From a virus: a DNA stretch of 31,101 bases. The stretch covers positions 1 through 31,101 of the IMG/VR virus record IMGVR_UViG_3300030406_005308; one strand, written 5' to 3'. The notes beneath the pieces are model-generated. The model made no database searches, was not told the origin of the DNA, and saw only the letters and a program-made list of their open reading frames with translations. Below, piece after piece: positions 1 to 7,261 of this stretch (its first letter is position 1; each line of letters opens with the position of its first letter). A program made the position numbers and the translations under genes.

Positions 1-842
1 TCAACCTCAGTTACTCTTTTGCTACCTGTACTAAATTGAACTCTTACACCATTAAATCTATTTTCCATACCACTATTGTCATAGTTCCTGGTGTCAAATT
101 GAAAATTACCAGGCTGAAATGCTGGTAATGTAAATAATGATGTTGCACTATATTCACCGTTTTTATATCTATATCTATATGCAAAACTTATAAACCTATC
201 TTCAATATAGTTTTCGCCACCCGCAACATTTATCATGCTTATAGTTGGTGCAGGTAATGGAGTATCACCTGTTGCTGAACCATCTTCAAATCCTGGTGGT
301 TTTAAAACTACTGATATATCTTCTTCTTGTAAGATATCATTACCTGCAAGAGGAAAGGGATAGTTTTCGTTTACATTAATTCTTCTTGGTGGATTTTTAT
401 CATCTGTAAAAAATAATAGATTTTCTATTTTGTTAACGCCTGTAATTAAAAACTCAGGGTCAAACTTTAAAACTGATATAGATACCACATGGTATCTTAA
501 TTGTGTGTTTTGTGTATTATACGATACTATTAAATCTAAAGGCTTTCCTGTTGGTGGAAATACTGGGTCATGCACAAACCAATAAATAGTTTCTTGAGCT
601 CCATCTTCTAATGCACCAATACATTTAGCGGATGATGATAAATTTGACCCATCAAACGATAGCGTAGTAAGCTGTGTATTGCCTCTACTGTTTTCAACTG
701 CACCTATTTCTGTGGTTTCAGTAGAACCTAATCTTATATTTTGTCCATCAACATATTCACCAGGCGGTATAAGTCTTTCATCTACAGACTTATTCATTCT
801 GCCTTTAACAAATGATACAAAATCAGTTTTATTGTGAGCCAT
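1..842 (-). CDS. Large tail structural protein, N-terminal part (muzzle/stabilisation-like)
   Basis: The first 280 codons of a gene that continues past the left edge. It starts at the ATG at 842-840, two bases after the stop of the preceding gene, and reads MAHNKTDFVSFVKGRMNKSV, then DERLIPPGEYVDGQNIRLGS. The early 'D-ER-L-PPGEY-D--N-R-GS' signature and the position directly after the ring-like genes resemble the large protein called stabilisation or muzzle protein in crAss-like phages. In that family it closes the distal end of the short tail. The visible part looks beta-rich, with no signal peptide or membrane segment. The structural role is fairly likely. The exact name rests on memory and gene order. 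Confidence 0.6.
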   Translation of the reverse strand, partial: MAHNKTDFVSFVKGRMNKSVDERLIPPGEYVDGQNIRLGSTETTEIGAVENSRGNTQLTTLSFDGSNLSSSAKCIGALEDGAQETIYWFVHDPVFPPTGKPLDLIVSYNTQNTQLRYHVVSISVLKFDPEFLITGVNKIENLLFFTDDKNPPRRINVNENYPFPLAGNDILQEEDISVVLKPPGFEDGSATGDTPLPAPTISMINVAGGENYIEDRFISFAYRYRYKNGEYSATSLFTLPAFQPGNFQFDTRNYDNSGMENRFNGVRVQFSTGSKRVTEV

Positions 843-844
843 AA

Positions 845-1759
845 TTACTTAATCCATTTGTTCTGGCCTCTTAAATTCATCAAGAGTCTACCAGGATGTA
901 TATTACTTAATCTTAATTTAGCATTTCTAAGTAGTGAGGATTTGTCTTTACGAGCTCTATTTACTATGTATTCTTGAACACCAACCCTACTGTTAAGTAT
1001 TGCATATTTAATATATGCATAAATAAATTCTTCAAATAATTTATTTACACTCACCTGGGAATCATCACCGTTTTCCATACCATCAGATACATATTCTAAA
1101 ACAATAGAATCCTGACCTCCAGCAGTGCTAAAATATATTTTACCAGCTTGTTTGTCTATTTTAAATGTAGGGTTTTGATTAGCAGTTTCAGTATTGAGTC
1201 CAAACCTGGAACCAACCTGATAGTCAAAATACCAACACCCATCAACACAATATCCCTCGCAACCATGGAAAATACTATTTGGATTTAAGTATATGGATCT
1301 TTGTGACCTACTCAAATCTACTTCTGAGTCTTGTGGTCTTAGTGCATTACCATCTTGGTCAAATAGTATATTACTATTATTATCCTGCAAATATGCAGAT
1401 GCCCAATTAGTTTGTATGTTTTCCGAAAGTGGATATAATACACCATTTTTATATTGTGATATTCTAACCCAATTAACATAATCGGATGGTAATGTAAAAC
1501 TAAATTGGTAATCTAATTGAAGTTGAAGGATTTTTATTTCCTTCATTGCATCGTAATTTAGTTCTTGTATACCACGCTTTGCATGAAACAATACTTGATA
1601 TCTTTCAAGGTTATTTAATAATTCATGATTACCTTGATACATTAACATAAAATTATTTACGATATCTTGTAGGGAAACATATTGATATGAACCTTGCAAA
1701 GAATCTGTCGGTACTGTACCGTTGTTTTCGTAATATGTATATTGTGTTATATAAGTCAT
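845..1759 (-). CDS. Ring-like tail/portal-vertex protein
   Basis: A 304-residue protein of the head-tail module. Near the N-terminus it has a 'VSLQDIVNNFMLMYQGNHEL' segment, then 'FHAKRGIQELNYDAMKEIK', a 'LPSDYVNWVRIS' stretch and 'LFDQDGNALRP'. I associate these motifs with ring proteins around the portal of crAss-like phages and uncultured marine relatives. It lies 3 bases downstream of the preceding gene and 2 bases upstream of the putative muzzle gene, so the three are probably co-translated. In the crAss001 map a ring protein sits immediately before the muzzle, which fits this order. No enzymatic motif was seen. Confidence 0.6.
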   Translation of the reverse strand: MTYITQYTYYENNGTVPTDSLQGSYQYVSLQDIVNNFMLMYQGNHELLNNLERYQVLFHAKRGIQELNYDAMKEIKILQLQLDYQFSFTLPSDYVNWVRISQYKNGVLYPLSENIQTNWASAYLQDNNSNILFDQDGNALRPQDSEVDLSRSQRSIYLNPNSIFHGCEGYCVDGCWYFDYQVGSRFGLNTETANQNPTFKIDKQAGKIYFSTAGGQDSIVLEYVSDGMENGDDSQVSVNKLFEEFIYAYIKYAILNSRVGVQEYIVNRARKDKSSLLRNAKLRLSNIHPGRLLMNLRGQNKWIK

Positions 1760-1762
1760 AAT

Positions 1763-2773
1763 CTATGATTGTATTTGGTTATCTTCTTTTATTTCTTCTT
1801 GTCCAAATTTATATACATCTGCCTCTCTTATTTCAATACCTATATATTGACATATTTTTGCAACCAAACCTGTTTGGTCTGATATAGGTAATTCAAAATC
1901 CTGATAGTCTGCAGCTGCTTGGTTAAACAGTGGTTCACCACTTACCAGTGTAGTAAATGTCCAATTAGGCGTTACAGGATATCTTACATACTGTACTTGT
2001 ATAGCACCTTTTTGTCTAATCGTTATTGGATAAACTGTTATAGTGTTTCCTATATTAGATGTAGGCCCAGGCTGTTGGTTAGAAGAAGCACCGCTTAAAA
2101 TATACGCAGGAAACTGCGTAGTTGGTGTTGTAAGGTTAGAACTTAATAAATAATTAAGTTTTTGCTGATGCACTCTTTCAACATCTGTTATATTTTTTCC
2201 ACTATAAATAACATAGTTCTGACCATTAGCCATAATATCTTCACTCAAACTAAGAGTAGTGTCGCTATCCACTGCAGTTACAAAAGCCTGAGATATTGGA
2301 TTGGATGATGTGTTTACAACTATACTACCAATGGGAGGGTTTTGTAAAAAATTAGATGTTACTGGATACGAAGCAAAACCGCCTGTGCTGTCAATTAATT
2401 TATAACCTTGTTGAGCAGTAGTGGTTCCACTGAATAAAGCTGTAGGATAATATAATACTTTATTTATTAAATAATAGTCAGCTGGTAATTCATATAAACT
2501 TGCGTTGTTTAAATTTGCAACGGTTTGATCTAAGAATACTTGGGCCGAAAAACTATCTATTACTTCCTCTAATCCTTTTACTATGTCTGCATATCCTGTA
2601 CCAGAAACTCTTTGATTTTCTTTAATAAGCCAACTATTATATTGATAGAAATAATTTTCAAATATATCTAATTGAGCTTGTTCACAATATAAATTAAAAT
2701 CTTGTGGAGATATGTATCCATAATTGTTTTTATTGGCTATAGCCAATACGGTGTTTCTAACTTCATTTATCAT
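1763..2773 (-). CDS. Ring-like head-tail connector protein
   Basis: A 336-residue structural protein. The helical N-terminus (MINEVRNTVLAIANKNNYGY, then 'SPQDFNLYCEQAQLDIFE') and the 'LYELPADYYLINKV' segment look like the adaptor/ring proteins of short-tailed Bacteroidota phages. Residues 141-192 form a separate beta module ('IGSIVVNT... DSDTTLSLSEDI ...YVIYSG') that also occurs in the 185-residue protein at 22611-23168. The gene is first after a terminator and has its own -7 promoter element 16 bases before the ATG. The structural role is likely. The exact position in the virion is an inference from gene order. Confidence 0.6.
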   Translation of the reverse strand: MINEVRNTVLAIANKNNYGYISPQDFNLYCEQAQLDIFENYFYQYNSWLIKENQRVSGTGYADIVKGLEEVIDSFSAQVFLDQTVANLNNASLYELPADYYLINKVLYYPTALFSGTTTAQQGYKLIDSTGGFASYPVTSNFLQNPPIGSIVVNTSSNPISQAFVTAVDSDTTLSLSEDIMANGQNYVIYSGKNITDVERVHQQKLNYLLSSNLTTPTTQFPAYILSGASSNQQPGPTSNIGNTITVYPITIRQKGAIQVQYVRYPVTPNWTFTTLVSGEPLFNQAAADYQDFELPISDQTGLVAKICQYIGIEIREADVYKFGQEEIKEDNQIQS

Positions 2774-2789
2774 GTGAAATGTGTTTCTA

Positions 2790-2797
2790 CAAAGATA
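2790..2797 (-). promoter_or_regulatory. Promoter -7 element (TATCTTTG)
   Basis: TATCTTTG on the minus strand matches the Bacteroidota -7 consensus TAnnTTTG. It lies between a terminator and the ATG at 2773, and would restart transcription into the ring/tail genes. No TTG (-33) at usual spacing was seen. Confidence 0.5.
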
Positions 2798-2798
2798 A

Positions 2799-2833
2799 CA
2801 AAAAAAAAGAGGTCACTTTTTTTTGTAACCTCT
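2799..2833 (-). terminator. Rho-independent terminator after the 101-residue gene
   Basis: On the minus strand the arms AGAGGTTAC and GTGACCTCT pair with one mismatch around an A8 loop. A run of about nine T follows. It lies 25 bases past the stop of the gene at 2858-3163 and just before the promoter element of the next gene. Confidence 0.75.
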
Positions 2834-2857
2834 CTTCTCTTTAAATGATGTAATCTA

Positions 2858-3163
2858 CTATGAGAATGTTAGTCCTGTGATTTCCACAATACCACCACCC
2901 GCATCAGAGATACCAGCCAAGCTTACTTGTACTGAAGGCTTTTGCCAGTTGTACTGTAATACTTCTAAAATGTAATCTTGAATTTTATTTCTTACTTCTT
3001 CGTTGTTAGCAGCCATTGTGTCGTGTGCCACAGTAACTTTCTTTCCTGAAGTATAAATAATTTCTACTGAAGCTGTAGATGCTTGTTCTACAATAGCTAC
3101 ATCATTAACAAGAACAAGTTGATTGTCCTCGTTTTTTACTGGAATACTTAAATACTTTTGCAT
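2858..3163 (-). CDS. Small conserved-looking virion-module protein
   Basis: A 101-residue protein of unknown function between the 252-residue gene downstream of the capsid gene and the ring genes. It starts MQKYLSIPVKNEDNQLVLVN. It looks like a small beta-rich domain ('VEIIYTSGKKVTVAH') followed by a helix ('EEVRNKIQDYILEVLQ') and a Gly-rich end. No catalytic motif, signal peptide or membrane segment is visible. It is the only gene here with both a dedicated -7 promoter element and palindrome upstream and a strong terminator downstream. That suggests it is transcribed separately and perhaps in large amounts, for example as an accessory capsid protein. The role is not established. Confidence 0.65.
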   Translation of the reverse strand: MQKYLSIPVKNEDNQLVLVNDVAIVEQASTASVEIIYTSGKKVTVAHDTMAANNEEVRNKIQDYILEVLQYNWQKPSVQVSLAGISDAGGGIVEITGLTFS

Positions 3164-3186
3164 AATATAAAAAATTAAGTGTTATA

Positions 3187-3200
3187 CGAGAATATTCTCG
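3187..3200. promoter_or_regulatory. Perfect 14-bp palindrome, operator-like
   Basis: CGAGAATATTCTCG is a perfect palindrome without a spacer. It starts 3 bases after the minus-strand -7 element at 3204-3211, so it covers the expected transcription start of the 101-residue gene. A dimeric repressor site or a short 5' RNA hairpin are both possible. Confidence 0.45.
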
Positions 3201-3203
3201 ATA

Positions 3204-3211
3204 CAAAGATA
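3204..3211 (-). promoter_or_regulatory. Promoter -7 element (TATCTTTG)
   Basis: A minus-strand TATCTTTG, identical to the elements at 2790 and 26707, lies 40 bases before the ATG at 3163 and next to the palindrome at 3187-3200. No clear -33 TTG is present. Confidence 0.5.
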
Positions 3212-3214
3212 CTA

Positions 3215-3973
3215 TTATTTTTTATCACTATCTAAGCGTTTTTTCAGAAGCTTATATAGTTCTATACCATCATCACTTTGAAAATGAGAAGCCACAATAA
3301 AATATGGGTCTTCACCAAAAGGAACTGTCAATAGTTTCTTTTTGTTTTTAGGTAAATTAAAATATACATCTTTTGAAGAGTTTTTAAATACTAAATAAGC
3401 TTTATCAAAAAACCTGTAAACAGTGTCTTGCATTTCCAACATTGGATCGTTAAGAGTATTTATAAAGTCTTCTGGATTATTTTTTGCATATATAAGTATA
3501 TCTCTTCTTAATTCTATAGAAGACATTTTGTCAACATTAGCACCCATCAATACTCTGCATACTGATATCAGTTTATCAAACTCTAAGTTTTTAGCCAAAA
3601 TTTGTGCTTCTAATCCAGACTCAACATATTCTAATTCCTCTGCCGCATCTCTTTCTTTATTAATTTCTTCAAAGACCATATCTCTTTGAGGATGATAATA
3701 TAAAAACTTTTGAAGCACTTGATTAGATTTAGGAACATGCAATACTCCATCTTCAAACACAATTGGTTCTAATATAGCATTACCATCCTGTTCATCCTCG
3801 AAAGGAGACTTTTGGTTTCTTGCATATCTTAAGGGTCTATTGATTCCCTTTTCTTCATCAAACCAAAGTAAAGGGTATCTTGCTGAATTTCGAGATGCCA
3901 GCATATAAGTAAGAGGAGCTGTATCTCTTTTTAATTTGTAGAATTTTTCTACTAATACTTTTTTATTTTTCAT
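3215..3973 (-). CDS. Head-module protein of unknown function
   Basis: A 252-residue protein encoded directly downstream of the major capsid gene, beyond its terminator. The N-terminal part has 'YKLKRDTAPLTYMLASRN', a 'PFEDEQDGNAILEPIVFEDG' stretch and 'LHVPKSNQVLQKFLYYHP'. An acidic helical middle region and a Lys-rich C-terminus (LKKRLDSDKK) follow. No enzyme motif is recognised. Gene order and phage context suggest an accessory structural or assembly protein. The ATG follows an A/T-only leader (TTAAATAAAATG), typical of this genome. No promoter element was seen, so expression probably comes from read-through past the capsid terminator. Confidence 0.6.
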   Translation of the reverse strand: MKNKKVLVEKFYKLKRDTAPLTYMLASRNSARYPLLWFDEEKGINRPLRYARNQKSPFEDEQDGNAILEPIVFEDGVLHVPKSNQVLQKFLYYHPQRDMVFEEINKERDAAEELEYVESGLEAQILAKNLEFDKLISVCRVLMGANVDKMSSIELRRDILIYAKNNPEDFINTLNDPMLEMQDTVYRFFDKAYLVFKNSSKDVYFNLPKNKKKLLTVPFGEDPYFIVASHFQSDDGIELYKLLKKRLDSDKK

Positions 3974-4000
3974 TTTATTTAATTTTAATTTTATTTAATT

Positions 4001-4031
4001 TAAAAATAATCAGGGGTGGTTTCCCACCCCT
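4001..4031 (-). terminator. Rho-independent terminator after the capsid gene
   Basis: A perfect 8-bp stem, AGGGGTGG/CCACCCCT (4012-4031), with a 4-base loop. On the minus strand it is followed by GATTATTTTT. It begins 15 bases after the capsid stop codon and probably gives the capsid message a defined 3' end while letting some transcription through. Confidence 0.75.
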
Positions 4032-4046
4032 AATTACTATTGCTTA

Positions 4047-5513
4047 TTATGCATCTTGGAATAAGAAGAAGTTGTTTGCACCTAAAGTACATACAGCTCT
4101 CTCACTCAAGAAGTTGACTTCCATCGCATCTAAGTCAGAAGTTCTTGCTCCACCAGCTGAACCAGTGATCCAAGTTTTATATCTTCTGTCTTCAGTTTCA
4201 GAAGCTCTATATCTAACATGCAAGAATGGTCTCTTAGCGTTTTTACCAAGGATTTGGTCATAAACTGTAGTAGAACCAGCTGGAACTAATAGTCCGTTGA
4301 TTTTACCACCTACTAATCCACCTCTCATTGTTGGGTCATTTAGATATTTCCAGTCTGACTTATAGAAGTCATAACCTCTTCTGAATCCACTGAATCCAAG
4401 ATTTAGTGCCATTTCTTCATCATTGTCAAATAGACCATATGAAGTACCACCAACTCCATAAGAGTTTTGTGCCGCTAACATATCATCAATATCAAATGAG
4501 AAGTTTCTGTTTAAGAAAATAACATTTTCTTCAATTGCACCTTGCTTATCTAATCTTGAAATAATAGAATCAAACTCAGATAATGTTGAAGGATTACCTC
4601 CACCATATACATTACCTCTATTAGAAACAGAGAAGAAAATTCCATCAGAACCATTTAGGTTTGCAACAGAAGCTCCTGCTCCAACTCCTTGTAAGAAGTC
4701 ACCAGCACCTGATGCTGCTTCTGCAGGAACTGCTTCAATCATTGCAGTTTCTAAATAGTCTTCAAATCTTAATCTTGTTTCATGCTCAGATTTTAGATAC
4801 CATAAGTATCCGCTTGCTCCGTTTTCAGTTGTGACTTCAATCCAACCAATTTGAGCCATATCAGAACCAGAAACAGAATATTTGTCTTTGATTATAATTG
4901 GCTTATTGTCAAAAATGAAATCATCAGCCTCTAAAGAGCCTACCATTCCGTTAGTTCCTTTGTTAAATTCAGAACCATAAATGAAAATATCACACGCTAC
5001 ACCTGCTGCTACTGCTTGACCTGCTGCTTCGTAGTACGCAATTGTTACTTGGTTTACTGCGTTACCACCTGAGCCTGGGCCTTCAGTTACAATACCTTTG
5101 TTAACTAAGTTAGAACCTGGAGTTCTATCAGAGATAACAACTGTTTGTCCAACTCTAAGAGCTGCAGAATTTGGTGTTCCAGCTAATGCAGGGTTAAAGT
5201 TGCTAATGTTGTTAGGTATAGTCCATTGTGCTGAAAGTGCTGCTGCTGCACCACCTGAAGTACAAGACTGATATTTAACATGTAGTCTGCCTTGCTCTGC
5301 CCATTTGATAAGGTCAGAGTTAGAAGGCATTTCAGCTCCAACCATTCTTAGGAAGGAACTTATAGATCGATTGCCATATCTTTCAAACTCTTTTTCATAA
5401 GTATCAGGTAGATACTGATTCAAGAAATTAAAGTCTGTAATATAATTTGTAGACAACGGTACTTGTTGGCTACTTGGTTGCAAATCAAAACCTGGAGTTA
5501 CATTTACTGCCAT
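4047..5513 (-). CDS. Major capsid protein
   Basis: A 488-residue protein following a scaffold-like gene and followed by a strong terminator, the usual setting of a major capsid gene. Near the N-terminus (about residues 39-78) it has 'EKEFERYGNRSISSFLRMVG' and 'AEMPSNSDLIKWAEQGRLH', which I recognise as a signature of crAss-like HK97-fold capsid proteins. The C-terminus ends 'SERAVCTLGANNFFLFQ', also typical. The middle contains 'FRRGYDFYKSDWKYLNDP', in the region expected to form the HK97 core. The length matches crAss-like capsid proteins (about 490 residues). The start follows an A/T-only leader with no Shine-Dalgarno sequence. Confidence 0.88.
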   Translation of the reverse strand: MAVNVTPGFDLQPSSQQVPLSTNYITDFNFLNQYLPDTYEKEFERYGNRSISSFLRMVGAEMPSNSDLIKWAEQGRLHVKYQSCTSGGAAAALSAQWTIPNNISNFNPALAGTPNSAALRVGQTVVISDRTPGSNLVNKGIVTEGPGSGGNAVNQVTIAYYEAAGQAVAAGVACDIFIYGSEFNKGTNGMVGSLEADDFIFDNKPIIIKDKYSVSGSDMAQIGWIEVTTENGASGYLWYLKSEHETRLRFEDYLETAMIEAVPAEAASGAGDFLQGVGAGASVANLNGSDGIFFSVSNRGNVYGGGNPSTLSEFDSIISRLDKQGAIEENVIFLNRNFSFDIDDMLAAQNSYGVGGTSYGLFDNDEEMALNLGFSGFRRGYDFYKSDWKYLNDPTMRGGLVGGKINGLLVPAGSTTVYDQILGKNAKRPFLHVRYRASETEDRRYKTWITGSAGGARTSDLDAMEVNFLSERAVCTLGANNFFLFQDA

Positions 5514-5534
5514 TTTTTTTAATTTTAAATTGTT

Positions 5535-6671
5535 TTACACTTTTTTAATACTTCTAATCTTGAGTCCTCTTCCACTGTTAGATGTGTCACTTTGAACTGA
5601 CCTAATTTTTAGGCCATCCTTTGTAACAAAACTTGGTGCTTTTCTCACATCCATGTTGATGTTTTTAGATTTTTTACTAACACTTTCAACAGCCTGTGAA
5701 ACACCTAAGTCATAAAAATGTTTAGCAAACTTGTCTGGATTTAATGCTACTGATAAAGATTTATGGTATGCTGTTGGATTTTTGAGAAGACCATTGTCAT
5801 CTAAAAACTTCTTACGGAAGTTACCAAAATCCTTTTGCACATTATAAAGTTCATCCTTAGCTCCAGGCTTATAAGTGATATTTTTATCTCCCACACTGAA
5901 CTCAAAACCTTTAAATTCATCTGAAAAAACTTCTTTAGTTTTTTCTTGAAAATAATCATACCGCTTTTTGTTTGCCTCATTAGCAGTTTCAGATTCCTCG
6001 ATATACTTCCTATAAGCATTTAATTGTTTTTCTTGATCTTCTGATAATCCACCCCCACTTGACTCAAGAGGGATTTTATACTTATCCTTTTGTTCATTAA
6101 AAAACTTTTTCGCTTTCGCAAGTTCTCGTTTTTTTGCTAACTTTTTTTTCTTAATATCTTTTGGGTCATCAAGCTCTTCATCATATGAAAACTTATCCTC
6201 CAAGATATCTTGAATATCAATTGCATCCAATCCTTCTTCTTGATTGGCTACATAGTTAGCGAGTACAACATCATCTTCCATGCTATCATAATCTTTTTGT
6301 AATTCATAAAAATCATTAATACCACGACCAGTTTCCTGTTTGTACTTTAGATATGCAGAGACATCTTCGGGTAATGGCTCATTTGCTTCTTTTTCTGCGA
6401 AAAGGTCATCAACCGAATTTATGTCTTTATCATATCTGCTCTTTAAATATGAAAGAACATCTTCATCACTTAACTCTGATGAGGGAGTTGTTTTTTCTTC
6501 CACCTCTTTAGAGGTCTCTTCTGCTTCAACTTCAACTTTTTCAGTTTCAGTTTCTGGAGCCTTTTGCTCTAATTGAGCCTGCTCTTCTTCATGCTTCTGT
6601 AAAAGTTGCTCTTCTACTTCTGCTTTTGACTTATTTTCGCTGCCTTCGACAGCTCTTACTTTTATTTCCAT
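5535..6671 (-). CDS. Scaffolding-like protein
   Basis: A 378-residue, highly charged protein between PAP2/portal and the major capsid gene, the standard place for a head scaffold. Residues 1-65 are a very acidic, Glu-rich low-complexity stretch. The middle is Lys/Glu-rich and probably coiled coil ('KKKKLAKKRELAKAKKFF'). The C-terminal 60 residues are basic, with a repeated 'GLKIRS' motif ('DGLKIRSVQS' and 'RGLKIRSIKK') that could bind capsid subunits. Low sequence complexity makes homology hard to judge, so the call rests on composition and position. A -7 element lies 22 bases upstream of the ATG, giving the scaffold-capsid pair its own promoter. Confidence 0.7.
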   Translation of the reverse strand: MEIKVRAVEGSENKSKAEVEEQLLQKHEEEQAQLEQKAPETETEKVEVEAEETSKEVEEKTTPSSELSDEDVLSYLKSRYDKDINSVDDLFAEKEANEPLPEDVSAYLKYKQETGRGINDFYELQKDYDSMEDDVVLANYVANQEEGLDAIDIQDILEDKFSYDEELDDPKDIKKKKLAKKRELAKAKKFFNEQKDKYKIPLESSGGGLSEDQEKQLNAYRKYIEESETANEANKKRYDYFQEKTKEVFSDEFKGFEFSVGDKNITYKPGAKDELYNVQKDFGNFRKKFLDDNGLLKNPTAYHKSLSVALNPDKFAKHFYDLGVSQAVESVSKKSKNINMDVRKAPSFVTKDGLKIRSVQSDTSNSGRGLKIRSIKKV

Positions 6672-6693
6672 TAGATTTAATTTTTGTTTTTTA

Positions 6694-6701
6694 CAAAGTT
6701 A
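6694..6701 (-). promoter_or_regulatory. Promoter -7 element (TAACTTTG)
   Basis: A minus-strand TAACTTTG matches TAnnTTTG in the 50-base gap between the PAP2 gene and the scaffold gene. It probably boosts scaffold and capsid expression. No -33 TTG was found. Confidence 0.45.
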
Positions 6702-6721
6702 TACATTTATTTATTTAATTT

Positions 6722-7261
6722 TTAAGCGTTTTTTTTGTAGTGTTCGTACAAATCATCGCCTAACTTTTCTCCCGCATCCGTATCTGACTTATAATGAACA
6801 TGACCCGCAAGCCTGCTATTTGAAATGTTTTTAGCCGCTTGTTGAAACTCAGCTGTGTGAACTGGGTGCAAGTCAGACAATACATTTGCTATCAATTTTG
6901 CTTGTGCAGAATGTCCAGAAGGAAACGCTGGTGTTTGAGCACTACTCATATAAAATTGCTCAACCTTTATTCCAAATTTTTCTGCAGCTTTATGTGGTCT
7001 TGTTCTATTGTGATAGTTTTTTATTTTTAAAATCACTGGTTTTGATTTTACAATAAGTTCTCCGACTAATTCTCTTGGGTAACTTAATCTTCTTTTTTCA
7101 AATATCCTTTCAAATACGGGGCTGATTTTATCAAACTTGTTAGCATAAAAACTATTCAATGGTATATCATTCAAAGCCATAAGCTCTTGTAGCTCTTTCA
7201 TAGAACCGCTTTTTGGATATTTTAAATATTTGTATTTATCAATAGAAAATTTATCAAACAT
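6722..7261 (-). CDS. PAP2-family (type 2 phosphatidic acid phosphatase-like) phosphatase
   Basis: A 179-residue protein with all three PAP2 signature motifs in order: K-x6-RP at residues 81-89 (KNYHNRTRP), PSGH at 114-117, and SR-x5-H-x3-D at 149-160. Catalytic His117, His156 and Asp160 are present, so an active acid-phosphatase-type enzyme is expected. No signal peptide and no clear membrane helices are seen, unlike bacterial lipid phosphatases of this superfamily, so it resembles the soluble branch. Its ATG shares one base with the portal stop (TAATG), so it is co-translated with head genes. The substrate is unknown. A virion-associated or early-infection role is possible. Confidence 0.85.
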   Translation of the reverse strand: MFDKFSIDKYKYLKYPKSGSMKELQELMALNDIPLNSFYANKFDKISPVFERIFEKRRLSYPRELVGELIVKSKPVILKIKNYHNRTRPHKAAEKFGIKVEQFYMSSAQTPAFPSGHSAQAKLIANVLSDLHPVHTAEFQQAAKNISNSRLAGHVHYKSDTDAGEKLGDDLYEHYKKNA

